DNA of 64,000 nt. Origin: Micromonospora sp. NBC_01699 (GTDB taxonomy: Bacteria; Actinomycetota; Actinomycetes; Mycobacteriales; Micromonosporaceae). Where the stretch lies: assembly GCF_036250065.1 (NCBI RefSeq), contig NZ_CP109199.1:3410001-3474000 (forward strand), in the 5' to 3' direction. Below, in pieces: positions 50,348 to 59,123 of the stretch (its first letter is position 1; each line of letters opens with the position of its first letter). The position numbers and the translations under genes are program-made. The notes below the pieces were generated by a model, which saw only the letters and a list, made by a program, of their open reading frames with translations, was not told the origin of the DNA and did not search any database.

Positions 50348-51193
50348 TCAGCCCTTCACACTGCCGGCCAGACCGCCGATGAGCTGCCGCTCGGCGACGG
50401 CGTAGAAGGCCAGGGCGGGAACCATGGACAGCACCACGTAGGCCAGGACCCGGGCGGTGTCGTCGGCGTACTGGCCCTGGAACGCCTGCACCCCGACGGG
50501 CAGGGTCCACCAGTTCTGGTCGGTGAAGACGACCAGCGGGAGCATGAAGTTGTTCCAGCTCGCGACGACGGCGAGCACCGACACGGTGGCCAGTGCGGGC
50601 CGGGCCATGGGCAACAGGATGCGCCAGAAGAACGCGAACGGGCCGCACCCGTCCAGCGTCGCCGCCTCCTCCACCTCGCCGGGGATGGTACGGAAGAACG
50701 AGCGCAGGACGATGATCGTGACGGGCAGCCCGAACGCGGCCTGGGGCAGGATGACGCCCAGTGGATTGTCGAGCAGTCCCATGCTGCGCAGCAGGATGAA
50801 CAGGGGCAGGATCGCCACCGTGAACGGGAACATCAGCCCGACGGCGAAGAGGGTGAACAGGAACTCCCGCCCCCGGAAGACGAACCGGGCGAAGACGAAC
50901 GCGGCCATCGCCGAGGCACCGACCACGATCACCACGGTCGCCACGGCGATCAGGGTGCTGTTGCCGAGCTGCCGCCAGAACACCCCGGAGGCGAGGATGG
51001 CGGTGTAGTTCCCCGGCACCCACGGGTCGGGCAGTCCGAGTGGGTTGGTGGAGAGCTGCCCGTTGTCCTTGAACCCGCCGAGCACCCCGAACCCGATGGG
51101 TACGACGATGCACACGCCGATGATCGTCGAGACGACGTGCAGGATCAGTCGACGCAGCCGGGCGGAGGTGCTGGCCCGCTGTCTCGTGGTCAT
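50348..51193 (-). CDS. Carbohydrate ABC transporter permease (MalG-like)
   Basis: The 281-residue protein has six membrane helices and the ATPase-coupling EAA loop EEAATLDGCGPFAFFWRILLP. It is the second permease of a CUT1-type importer, overlapping the first by four bases. No ATPase gene is in the locus, so a shared MsiK-type ATPase elsewhere is likely, as is usual in actinomycetes. Confidence 0.9.
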   Translation of the reverse strand: MTTRQRASTSARLRRLILHVVSTIIGVCIVVPIGFGVLGGFKDNGQLSTNPLGLPDPWVPGNYTAILASGVFWRQLGNSTLIAVATVVIVVGASAMAAFVFARFVFRGREFLFTLFAVGLMFPFTVAILPLFILLRSMGLLDNPLGVILPQAAFGLPVTIIVLRSFFRTIPGEVEEAATLDGCGPFAFFWRILLPMARPALATVSVLAVVASWNNFMLPLVVFTDQNWWTLPVGVQAFQGQYADDTARVLAYVVLSMVPALAFYAVAERQLIGGLAGSVKG

Positions 51194-52197
51194 CGCTGGA
51201 CCCCCCGGGTGGTGAGCGCGCCCTCGGTGTCGCGCCTCAGGACGTAGCGCTGGTAGAGCAGGGCGAAGACGAGGCTGAGCAGGAACATGATGATGCTGAT
51301 GGCACTGGCGTAACCGACCTCGAAGCGGCGGAAGCCGTACTGGAACATCGTCACGGCCAGGGTTTCGGAGGAGCGGATCGGGCCGCCGCCGGTGAGCACC
51401 CACACCATGTCGAAGAGCTGGATGGTGCCGATCACGGACAGGAACACGCTGATCCGGATCGTCGGTCCGAGCAGCGGCAGGGTGACGTGCCGGAACGCCT
51501 GCCAGGCACTGGCGCCGTCGGTGGTGGCGGCCTCGGTCAGCTCCTTGGGGATGCCCTGCCGCCCGGCCAGGTAGAGGATCATGTAGAAGCCGAAGTACTT
51601 CCAGGAGATCACGAAGAACAGGGCATAGAGCACGGTGGCCGGGTCGGCGAAGACCGAGCCACCGAGTTCGGCGGCCCCGAACCAGCCGAAGACGGTCGTA
51701 CTCAGGCCCCGGTTGGGCGAGAAGACGAGGGTGAACAGCACCGCCGTGGTCACCTCGGACAACACGTACGGGGCGAAGAACACGAGCCGGTAGATCGCCC
51801 GCCCGCGAATGGGCTGGTTGAGCAGCATGGCCAGGGCCAGTGACACGGGAAGCTGGACGAACAGCGACAGGGCGACGAGGATCAGGCCGCGCCGCAGGTC
51901 GCCCATGAACACCGGATCCTCGACGGCCCGGGTGAAGTTGTCCACGCCGACGAAGTTCTCCGGCAGGTTGAAGCCGTTCCACTTGAACAGGCTGGTGTAG
52001 GCGGCCACCAGGATCGGCACGATCACCAGGAGCAGGAACAGCACCAGGGCCGGGGCGAGGAAGACGGCGATCGTGCCCAGCCGGCCGAGCCTGGGCCGGG
52101 CCCGGCGGCCACGCTGTCGCGTGGCCGCCGGCGGTGCGGATGGAAGCTCGGCCGGCGCGTCGTCTGTGCGTAGGCCGGTGCCGGCCGATCGGTTCAT
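51190..52197 (-). CDS. Carbohydrate ABC transporter permease (MalF-like)
   Basis: The 335-residue protein has a basic cytoplasmic N terminus, six membrane helices and EAA loop TEAATTDGASAWQAFRHVTLP. It pairs with the MalG-like permease and the binding protein upstream to import oligosaccharides, probably xylo-oligosaccharides released by the secreted xylanase. Confidence 0.9.
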   Translation of the reverse strand: MNRSAGTGLRTDDAPAELPSAPPAATRQRGRRARPRLGRLGTIAVFLAPALVLFLLLVIVPILVAAYTSLFKWNGFNLPENFVGVDNFTRAVEDPVFMGDLRRGLILVALSLFVQLPVSLALAMLLNQPIRGRAIYRLVFFAPYVLSEVTTAVLFTLVFSPNRGLSTTVFGWFGAAELGGSVFADPATVLYALFFVISWKYFGFYMILYLAGRQGIPKELTEAATTDGASAWQAFRHVTLPLLGPTIRISVFLSVIGTIQLFDMVWVLTGGGPIRSSETLAVTMFQYGFRRFEVGYASAISIIMFLLSLVFALLYQRYVLRRDTEGALTTRGVQR

Positions 52198-52248
52198 CCT
52201 GCCTGCTCCACTCGCTGGTCGTGACGAGGATTCCGGGGGCGGGGCACG

Positions 52249-53541
52249 TTACTGGTTCTTCGCCACCGTGGTGATGTCCTTGACGATCTGCTCGGGTGTC
52301 TTGGACCCGGCCACCAGTTCCGCGATGCTGTCGTTGACCTGCTGGCCGACCGCGGGCGGGTACGCCTGGTCCAGGTAGAGCTGGAAGCCGGTCGCCGCGG
52401 CCAGGCTCGACGCGACCACCTTGTTGTTGGCGTCGGCGATCGCGTCCGCCGCGTCCTTGACGGTCGGCAGCACCGCGCCGGTGGCCGCCGACTTGCGCTG
52501 GTTGGCCACTTCGAGCAGGGTCTTGAGGAAGTCGAGGGTGGCCGGCGGGGCGTCCTTGCCGACGGCGAACCCGTTGCCGCCGCCGAACACCTCGGTCGAG
52601 GTGCCCTTGCCGCCGTCGACCGACGGGAACGGGAAGAAGCCCAGTTTGTCGCCGAGCCCCTTCTTGCTGGTCGACGAGGAGGCCTGGACGGCGGGCGCCC
52701 ACTGGCCCATCAGTTCCATGGCCGCGCCGCCGTTGCCCATGGTGGCGGCCTGCCCGTCCGGCGAGCCGTACTCGGCGGCGAGGAAGTCCTTCTGGAACGG
52801 CGAGAGGGCGACGAGTTCCTTCAGTCGCGCTCCGGCGGCGACGAAGTCCGGGGTGTCGAAGTTGTGGTCGGTCCCGGCCCGCTTGAGCGCCTCCAGTCCG
52901 CCGATCCGCATGACCAGGTAGGACCAGTAGAAGTGGGCGGGCCACTTCTCCTTGCCGGCCAGGGCGATCGGGGTGATCCCGGCGGCCTTGATCTTGCCGA
53001 CGGCGCCGAGCAGTTCGCTCCACGTCGCCGGCGCAGCGGTGACGCCGGCCCGGCTGAAGAGGTCCTTGTTGTACCAGAATCCGACCATGCCGACGTCGAA
53101 CGGAACGCCGTAGATCTTTCCGTCGACCGTGTACGGCTCCACCGACACCGGTAGCAGCGAGCCGATCCACGGCTTGACGTCCTCGGTGATGTCCTTGACC
53201 AACCCGGCGTCGATCTGCTGCTTCAGTACGCCACCGCCCCAGGACTGGAACAGGTCCGGCGGGGAGCCGGCCTGGGTGGCGGTGGTGAGCTTGGTCTTGA
53301 ACGCCTCGTTCTCCAGTGGCTGGATGGCCACCTTCACGTTGGTGTGCGCGGTCTCGTACTCCTTGGCCATCGCGGCCCAGACGGGCAGCATCGGCTCGGT
53401 GTTCTGGATGTGCCACCAGTTGATGGTCTGCGGAGCGTCCGGGTCGGCGGATTCGTCGTTGCCGCAACCGGCCAGCAGGAACGCGCCGGCGCTGGCACCG
53501 GCGAGGCCCAGCAGGGATCTGCGGGAGAGGTGCGCCGTCAT
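52249..53541 (-). CDS. Sugar-binding lipoprotein of the ABC importer
   Basis: The 430-residue protein has a twin-arginine-like lipoprotein signal (SRRSLLGLAGASAGAFLLAGC) with lipidated Cys at about 26, then a family 1 solute-binding fold (INWWHIQNTEPMLPVWAAMA). It is first in the transporter operon and divergent from the GH43 gene. A LacI-type operator lies 70 bases upstream. Confidence 0.9.
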   Translation of the reverse strand: MTAHLSRRSLLGLAGASAGAFLLAGCGNDESADPDAPQTINWWHIQNTEPMLPVWAAMAKEYETAHTNVKVAIQPLENEAFKTKLTTATQAGSPPDLFQSWGGGVLKQQIDAGLVKDITEDVKPWIGSLLPVSVEPYTVDGKIYGVPFDVGMVGFWYNKDLFSRAGVTAAPATWSELLGAVGKIKAAGITPIALAGKEKWPAHFYWSYLVMRIGGLEALKRAGTDHNFDTPDFVAAGARLKELVALSPFQKDFLAAEYGSPDGQAATMGNGGAAMELMGQWAPAVQASSSTSKKGLGDKLGFFPFPSVDGGKGTSTEVFGGGNGFAVGKDAPPATLDFLKTLLEVANQRKSAATGAVLPTVKDAADAIADANNKVVASSLAAATGFQLYLDQAYPPAVGQQVNDSIAELVAGSKTPEQIVKDITTVAKNQ

Positions 53542-53611
53542 GAGCCATCCCTTCGAGGTACGTACGAGGTACTCGGATGCCGATCAGTCAGCGGGAGGTG
53601 GGTAAACGGCC

Positions 53612-53624
53612 CCGGAAGTTTCGG
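53612..53624. promoter_or_regulatory. LacI-type operator upstream of the binding-protein gene
   Basis: CCGGAAGTTTCGG is palindromic about its central G with one mismatched pair. The same word recurs, in one orientation or the other, near 53744, 55442, 55531 and, degenerate, 57023. Confidence 0.7.
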
Positions 53625-53743
53625 CAGGAGACCGGTATTTTCGATTGATGACGGGCACGTTACGACGCCACGAAGGTGCCGGTCAAGGTCTGTCGTGTCT
53701 CGACTTTGGCGGTTATCGTGAGCGAGAATTTCGACATCTTGGC

Positions 53744-53756
53744 GCGAAACTTCCGG
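53744..53756. promoter_or_regulatory. LacI-type operator upstream of GH43
   Basis: GCGAAACTTCCGG is the complement orientation of the 53612 word, differing at one end base. It sits 38 bases upstream of the GH43 start, where it would block that promoter. Confidence 0.7.
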
Positions 53757-53794
53757 ACAACCGCCGGAAGCACGATCGTCAGAGGGGACGAACT

Positions 53795-55420
53795 ATGTCG
53801 ACCGACATCGCGAGCGTCACGACGGCCGCCGGCTCGATCCGCAACCCGATCCTCAGTGGCTTCCACCCGGACCCGTCCATCCTGCGGGTGGGCGACGACT
53901 ACTACCTGGCCACCTCCACGTTCGAGTGGTACCCGGGGGTCCGGGTGCACCACTCGCGTGACCTGGTGCACTGGCGGGCCCTGGGCGGTGTGATCACTGA
54001 GCGGCGTCTGCTGGACCTGCGCGGTGCCGGCGACTCCAACGGCGTCTGGGCCCCCGACCTGTCCTACGCCGACGGACTGTTCCACCTCGTCTACAGCGAC
54101 GTCGCCAGCTTCGCCAGTGGCTACTGGGACCCGCAGAACTATCTGATCACCGCGCCCGCGATCGACGGCCCCTGGTCCGACCCGATCCCGCTGCACGCCC
54201 ACGGCTTCGACGCCTCGCTGTTCCACGACGCCGACGGCAGCAGTTGGCTGCTGGCGATGAGCGCCGACTGGCGGCCGGGGCGCGACCGCTTCGGCGGCAT
54301 CGAGATCCAGCGTTACGACCGGACCGAGCGCCGGCTCGTCGGCGACGCCCGGCTCATCTTCCACGGCACCGAGGCCGGTCTCACCGAGGGCCCGCACCTC
54401 TACCGGCACGACGGGTGGTACTACCTGGTCACCGCCGAGGGCGGCACCAGCTGGGAACACCAGGTCAGCGTCGCCCGCTCCCGTTCCCTGTTCGGGCCGT
54501 ACCTGGCCGACCCGGCCGGGCCCCTGCTCACCTCCGTCGGGCGCCCGGAACTGCGGTTGCAGAAGGCGGGCCACGGCAGCCTCGTCCGGACCCAGACCGG
54601 GCAGTGGTACCTGGCGCACCTGGTCGGGCGGCCCTACACCCCGCTGGGAAACTGCGTCCTCGGCCGGGAGACGGCGTTGCAGCGGGTCGAGTGGCCGGTC
54701 GGCGGCTGGCCCGCGATCGCGGGCGGTGTCCCCGCCGACGAGATCGCCGCACCCGACCTGCCCGCCCACCCCTGGCCGGCGTCACCGGCGACCGACCACT
54801 TCGAGGGCGACTCGCTGGGGCCGGCCTGGTCCACCCTGCGCCGTCCGGCGACGCCGGACTGGGTCGACCTGTCCAGTCGCCCCTCTCACCTGCGGATCCT
54901 CGGTGGCCAGTCGCCGGTCGGGCGGCAGACACCGAGCCTGGTCGCCCGCCGGGTCGGTGCGACGCGCTGTTCGCTGGAGACGGTGGTGGAGTTCGACCCG
55001 GCCGACCACCGCCAGCTCGCCGGCGTCACCGGCTACTACAACACCGCGAACTGGTACTACGCCTACCTCACCCGCGCCGACGACGGTCGGCGGGTGCTGG
55101 AGGTGCTGAGCTGCGACAGCGGTCGACTCACCGCCCACCCGGACCTGGGCGTCGATGTCGGTGCCGTCGACCGGGTCGGGCTGCGGGTCACGTTCGACGG
55201 GCCGGTACTGCGCTTCGCCTGGGGTCTCGACGACACCTGGCACGACCTGCCGGCCGAGTTCGACGCCACCGTGCTCTCCGACGAGCACGCCGCCGTCGTC
55301 ATCGACGGCGAACCGGCCGCCTGGGGTTTCACCGGTGCCTTCCTCGGCCTCTGGGTCCAGGACCTCGGTGCCGACGGTGTGCACGCGGACTACGACTACG
55401 CCACCTACCTCGAATACTGA
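53795..55420 (+). CDS. GH43 beta-xylosidase/arabinofuranosidase, intracellular
   Basis: The 541-residue protein lacks a signal peptide. The five-bladed propeller has Asp26 (HPDPSIL, base), Asp139 (FDASLF, pKa modulator) and Glu198 (TEGPHLY, acid). A C-terminal beta-sandwich (about 335-541: VTGYYNTANWYYAYLTR) is the accessory domain of GH43 beta-xylosidases. It would split imported xylo-oligosaccharides to xylose. It is divergent from the importer operon and shares its operators. Confidence 0.9.
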   Translation: MSTDIASVTTAAGSIRNPILSGFHPDPSILRVGDDYYLATSTFEWYPGVRVHHSRDLVHWRALGGVITERRLLDLRGAGDSNGVWAPDLSYADGLFHLVYSDVASFASGYWDPQNYLITAPAIDGPWSDPIPLHAHGFDASLFHDADGSSWLLAMSADWRPGRDRFGGIEIQRYDRTERRLVGDARLIFHGTEAGLTEGPHLYRHDGWYYLVTAEGGTSWEHQVSVARSRSLFGPYLADPAGPLLTSVGRPELRLQKAGHGSLVRTQTGQWYLAHLVGRPYTPLGNCVLGRETALQRVEWPVGGWPAIAGGVPADEIAAPDLPAHPWPASPATDHFEGDSLGPAWSTLRRPATPDWVDLSSRPSHLRILGGQSPVGRQTPSLVARRVGATRCSLETVVEFDPADHRQLAGVTGYYNTANWYYAYLTRADDGRRVLEVLSCDSGRLTAHPDLGVDVGAVDRVGLRVTFDGPVLRFAWGLDDTWHDLPAEFDATVLSDEHAAVVIDGEPAAWGFTGAFLGLWVQDLGADGVHADYDYATYLEY

Positions 55421-55441
55421 GCGAATCCCCGTCCCGTGGGT

Positions 55442-55454
55442 CCGAAACTTCCGG
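55442..55454. promoter_or_regulatory. LacI-type operator 1 upstream of GH10
   Basis: CCGAAACTTCCGG is the exact reverse complement of the site at 53612. It lies in the 282-base gap before the xylanase gene. Confidence 0.7.
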
Positions 55455-55530
55455 GCTGGGCCAATACCTTTCATGCTCTCCGACTAGGGGCACCACTGGT
55501 ACGGACCTGTTGACGGCTGTCGATCCCGGT

Positions 55531-55543
55531 CGTAAAGTTTCGG
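55531..55543. promoter_or_regulatory. LacI-type operator 2 upstream of GH10
   Basis: CGTAAAGTTTCGG matches the consensus CCGGAAGTTTCGG at 10 of 13 bases, including the AAGTTTCGG half. It lies 160 bases before the xylanase start and 89 bases from operator 1. Confidence 0.5.
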
Positions 55544-55702
55544 CCAAGTTACGGAAGACCTGTAACGTACGTGAGCGCTCGTCCGCACGGCGCACACACC
55601 GCAGTGACGCCTCCCCGACGGGAGCAGCTTCCGGCTGCCCGAACTCCCGTCCGCGCTATCGACACCGTCCGTTGTCCCGTCCCAGTCCTGAGAGGACGCC
55701 CG

Positions 55703-56896
55703 ATGAAGCTGAGACGATGGATCGTCGTCGGCACCGTAGCCCTGGCGACCGCCGGCACGCTGAACAGCCTGCCGGCCACGGCCGGGAACACGGTCCGACC
55801 CGGAGACCAAAGCCTGCGTACGCTCGGCATGCGGCACGACCTCTACATCGGCACCGCCATCGACCAGGCCGCCCTGAACGACCCGGCCGATCCGCAGTAC
55901 CGGCAGCTCGCCGCCACCCAGTTCTCCTCGGTGACGGCGGAGAACGTGATGAAGTGGGAGAGCCTGGAGCCCACCCGTGGCACCTACAACTGGGCCCCCG
56001 CCGACGAGCTGATCGCCTTCGCGAAGCAGAACAACCAGCGGGTACGCGGGCACGTGCTGGTCTGGCAGAACCAGCTGCCTGGCTGGCTCACCGCCGGCGT
56101 CGCCGACGGCTCGATCGATACCGACGAGCTACGCGGCATTCTGCGCAACCACATCACCACCGTGGTCAAGCACTTCAAGGGCAAGATCTGGCAGTGGGAC
56201 GTGGTCAACGAGGCGGTCAGCGACCCCTGGGACACCCCGCCGAGCCTGCACTACAAGGGCTTCTGGGCGCAGCACCTCGGTTCCGGCTACGTCGCCGACG
56301 CGTTCCGCTGGGCCCGAGCGGCCGACCCCACGGCCCTGCTCTTCTACAACGACTACAACATCGAGGCGTTCGGCTCCGGTGACCCCGCGAACGACAAGAC
56401 CCAGTTCGTGTACGACATGGTCAAGCGGCTCCGCGCGACCGGGGTGCCGATCGATGGCGTGGGCAGCCAGGGCCACCTCGGCACCCAGTACGGCAACTAC
56501 GACACCCTACAGGTCTCCGACGCCCTCAGGCGGTTCGGCGACCTGGGCCTGGCCACCGCGTTCACCGAGGTCGACGTACGCAGCCAGATGACCCCGGGGG
56601 TGCAGGCCGGTGACTCGAACGAGATCAATCCGCGGTTGCAGGCGTCGGCGGCCAACTACAGCGTCCTGCTCCAGGCGTGCCTGGCCAACCGGCGCTGCCT
56701 GTCGTTCACCGTGTGGGGCTTCACCGACCGGCACTCCTGGATTCCCGGCTGGTTCGACAACCCGCCGGAGGGCCTGGCCACCCTGTACGACGAGAACTAC
56801 CAGCCCAAGCGGGCGTACAACACCGTCAAGGCGGATCTGATCTACGCCGGGGCCCCGTACGTGCTGCCGCGCATCCCGCAGAAGCCGCGCCGGTAG
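55703..56896 (+). CDS. Secreted GH10 endo-1,4-beta-xylanase
   Basis: The 397-residue protein has a signal peptide (about 1-28, LPATAG) and a complete GH10 barrel: WDVVNEA with acid/base Glu170, TEVDVR with nucleophile Glu289, and WGFTDRHSW near the end. There is no carbohydrate-binding module. It cuts xylan backbone outside the cell, feeding the importer and the GH43 enzyme. Confidence 0.93.
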   Translation: MKLRRWIVVGTVALATAGTLNSLPATAGNTVRPGDQSLRTLGMRHDLYIGTAIDQAALNDPADPQYRQLAATQFSSVTAENVMKWESLEPTRGTYNWAPADELIAFAKQNNQRVRGHVLVWQNQLPGWLTAGVADGSIDTDELRGILRNHITTVVKHFKGKIWQWDVVNEAVSDPWDTPPSLHYKGFWAQHLGSGYVADAFRWARAADPTALLFYNDYNIEAFGSGDPANDKTQFVYDMVKRLRATGVPIDGVGSQGHLGTQYGNYDTLQVSDALRRFGDLGLATAFTEVDVRSQMTPGVQAGDSNEINPRLQASAANYSVLLQACLANRRCLSFTVWGFTDRHSWIPGWFDNPPEGLATLYDENYQPKRAYNTVKADLIYAGAPYVLPRIPQKPRR

Positions 56897-57022
56897 CCCC
56901 GCCCACGCTTTTCGGTCGATCGAGCCGTACGAGATTCTCGTCCGCTCGGGCTTCTTGCCGCCCTCGATCACATCAGCCCTGGTCAATGCGGAATCACCGG
57001 CACAATAGCGACCGGTAGTTTT

Positions 57023-57035
57023 CCGGAAGTTGTTG
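57023..57035. promoter_or_regulatory. Degenerate LacI-type operator upstream of CE4
   Basis: CCGGAAGTTGTTG keeps the first nine bases of the consensus but loses most of the right half. It lies 139 bases before the deacetylase start, so regulation by the same LacI protein is possible but weakly supported. Confidence 0.35.
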
Positions 57036-57173
57036 ACGGTGTTACGAACGTCCGCCCAAAATGACGTCGGTGGATCGTGGAATCGCCAACTCCCACCGCG
57101 GGTGGTGCGGCGGCCCGGATCCGCCGCACCACCCGGACCCCACGAACCCTCCTTCGTCCCGAGGAGCCGGACC

Positions 57174-58232
57174 ATGTCACCGACACCCCGCCTGTCCCGC
57201 CCCGCCCTCGCGCTGACCGCGCTGGTCACCGTCGTCGCCGCGACGGCCGTCGCGCTCACCGCAACCCCGTCCAGCGCCGCCGCCGACTGTAGTAACGGCT
57301 ACGTCGCCCTCACCTACGACGACGGTCCCAACGCCGGCACCACCACCGCCCTGATCAACGCGCTCACCGCCAACGGCGTACGCGCCACGTTCTTCAACAT
57401 CGGCCAGAAGGCCCAGCAGAACCAGGCACTCGTCCGGGCCCAGCAGCAGGCCGGCATGTGGATCGGCAACCACAGCTGGACGCACCCGCACCTGACCCAG
57501 CTGAGTACCGCGCAGATCACCTCGGAACTGAGCCAGACCCAGCAGGCCATCCAGCAGGCCACCGGCACCGCGCCCCGGCTGTTCCGCCCCCCGTACGGCG
57601 AGACCAACAGCACCGTCAGATCGGTGCAGGCGCAGCTCGGCCTGACCGAGGTGCTGTGGAGCGTGGACTCCCAGGACTGGAACGGCGCCAGCACCGCCCA
57701 GATCGTGCAGGCCGCCGGCACCCTGGGCAACGGCGGCGTGATCCTGATGCACGACGGCTACCAGACCACCATCAACGCCATCCCGCAGATCGTCGCGAAC
57801 CTCACCAGCCGCAACCTCTGCGCGGGCATGATCTCCACCAGCACCGGCCGGGCGGTCGCCCCCGACGGCGGCAACCCCGGCCCGACGGCCACTCCGACGG
57901 CCGTCCCGACCACACCCCCGGCCGACGGCGGCAGCTGCACGGCCACGTACCGGGAGACGCAGCGCTGGGGTGACCGCTTCAACGGCGAGGTCACCATCCG
58001 CGCCGGCGGCACCGCCCTGACCAGTTGGACGGGCACCGTCACCCTGCGCAGCCCGCAGCGGGTCTCCACGGTCTGGAACGGCAGCCCGAGCTGGAGCGGC
58101 GGCGGACTGGTCATGACCGTCCGACCCAGCGGCAACGGCAACGTGCCCGCGGGTGGCAGCACCACCTTCGGCTTCACCGTGATGACCGGCGGCAACTGGA
58201 CCGCCCCGACGGTCTCCTGCCGTACGCCCTGA
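57174..58232 (+). CDS. Secreted CE4 polysaccharide deacetylase with CBM2
   Basis: The 352-residue protein has a signal peptide ending SSAAA and a NodB domain with TYDDGPN (Asp49, Asp50), HSWTH (His100, His104), RPPYG and LMHDG (His193). A Thr/Pro linker and a C-terminal CBM2 (about 250-352, bracketed by Cys) follow. Streptomycete enzymes of this design are acetylxylan esterases, which fits the xylan locus; chitin deacetylase is the alternative. Confidence 0.88.
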   Translation: MSPTPRLSRPALALTALVTVVAATAVALTATPSSAAADCSNGYVALTYDDGPNAGTTTALINALTANGVRATFFNIGQKAQQNQALVRAQQQAGMWIGNHSWTHPHLTQLSTAQITSELSQTQQAIQQATGTAPRLFRPPYGETNSTVRSVQAQLGLTEVLWSVDSQDWNGASTAQIVQAAGTLGNGGVILMHDGYQTTINAIPQIVANLTSRNLCAGMISTSTGRAVAPDGGNPGPTATPTAVPTTPPADGGSCTATYRETQRWGDRFNGEVTIRAGGTALTSWTGTVTLRSPQRVSTVWNGSPSWSGGGLVMTVRPSGNGNVPAGGSTTFGFTVMTGGNWTAPTVSCRTP

Positions 58233-58238
58233 ACCGAC

Positions 58239-58299
58239 GGTCCGGCTCGGCCGGGCGGACCCCGGCACCAGCCGCCCGGCCGCCCGGCCGAGCCGGACC
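58239..58299 (+). terminator. Long terminator after the CE4-CBM2 gene
   Basis: GGTCCGGCTCGGCCGGGCGG (58239-58258) is perfectly complementary over 20 bp to 58280-58299, six bases after the stop. Confidence 0.8.
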
Positions 58300-58356
58300 C
58301 CCACCGATCCGGGTACCCCGATCCCGCCGGTCCCGGCGGCGGAAAGGCGACCTGCC

Positions 58357-58989
58357 ATGTCACCGCCGTCCACCGGCCCGCTCGTCCCGGGCCCCCGGAT
58401 CATCGACACCGCGTGGGGGAGCGGACCCGTCGTCAGCTTCACCTTCGACGACGGACCCAACCCGCTCGACACCCGGCGTCTGCTTACGGTCCTGCACAAA
58501 CACCGGGTCAGGGCCGTCTTCTGCCTCTGGGGCGACCACGTCGAGGAAAACCCCGATCTGGTACGCCGAATCGCCGCCGCCGGTCATACGCTGTCCAACC
58601 ACGGCATGCACCACGACGACATGAGCACCTGGACCCCGGAACGGATCAGGGCGGACCTCCGCGAGACCAACGCCGCTATCCGTCGCGCGGTCCCCGGTGC
58701 CTCCGTGCCGTACTTCCGTGCCCCGTACGGCAACTGGGGGCAGACGCCGGCCGTCGCGGCGGCACTGGGCATGCGACCACTGGGCTGGCGCCTGGCCATC
58801 ACCGACTGGGAGCCGCCCGGCACCGACGTACTGGTGAACCGCCTGCTGGACGGTGTCACGCCCGGCGCGGTCGTGCTGATGCACGACGGCGGCGGCGATC
58901 GCAGCCAGACCGTTGACGCGGTCGACCAGGCCATTCCCATCCTCAAGTCCGAGGGGTGGCGGTTCACCCTGCCGATCCCCGCCCGCTGA
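58357..58989 (+). CDS. CE4-type polysaccharide deacetylase without signal peptide
   Basis: The 210-residue NodB-domain protein has FTFDDGPN (Asp31, Asp32), NHGMHH (His82, His86), FRAPYG and LMHDGG, so the metal triad is complete. No signal peptide or membrane anchor is seen, so it appears cytoplasmic. It may deacetylate imported acetylated oligosaccharides. It follows a strong terminator and has its own Shine-Dalgarno (GGAAAGG). Confidence 0.85.
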   Translation: MSPPSTGPLVPGPRIIDTAWGSGPVVSFTFDDGPNPLDTRRLLTVLHKHRVRAVFCLWGDHVEENPDLVRRIAAAGHTLSNHGMHHDDMSTWTPERIRADLRETNAAIRRAVPGASVPYFRAPYGNWGQTPAVAAALGMRPLGWRLAITDWEPPGTDVLVNRLLDGVTPGAVVLMHDGGGDRSQTVDAVDQAIPILKSEGWRFTLPIPAR

Positions 58990-59123
58990 CCGGCCGCCCC
59001 CACTCCCGCCCGACCGAGGGCTGTGCTCCCAGGATCCGTGTCGCACTTTGAGCAAACCTTGCAGAAATTGGGAATTGCGGGTCAGACTGGGGGCGGCGGG
59101 GAGATCAAATACGGGGTGGGTGG

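Noticed and set aside
50348-53548. Very long minus-strand frame spanning the whole ABC operon
   Set aside because: Only its last third is real coding sequence (the MalG-like permease). The upstream part is out of frame with the binding protein and first permease.
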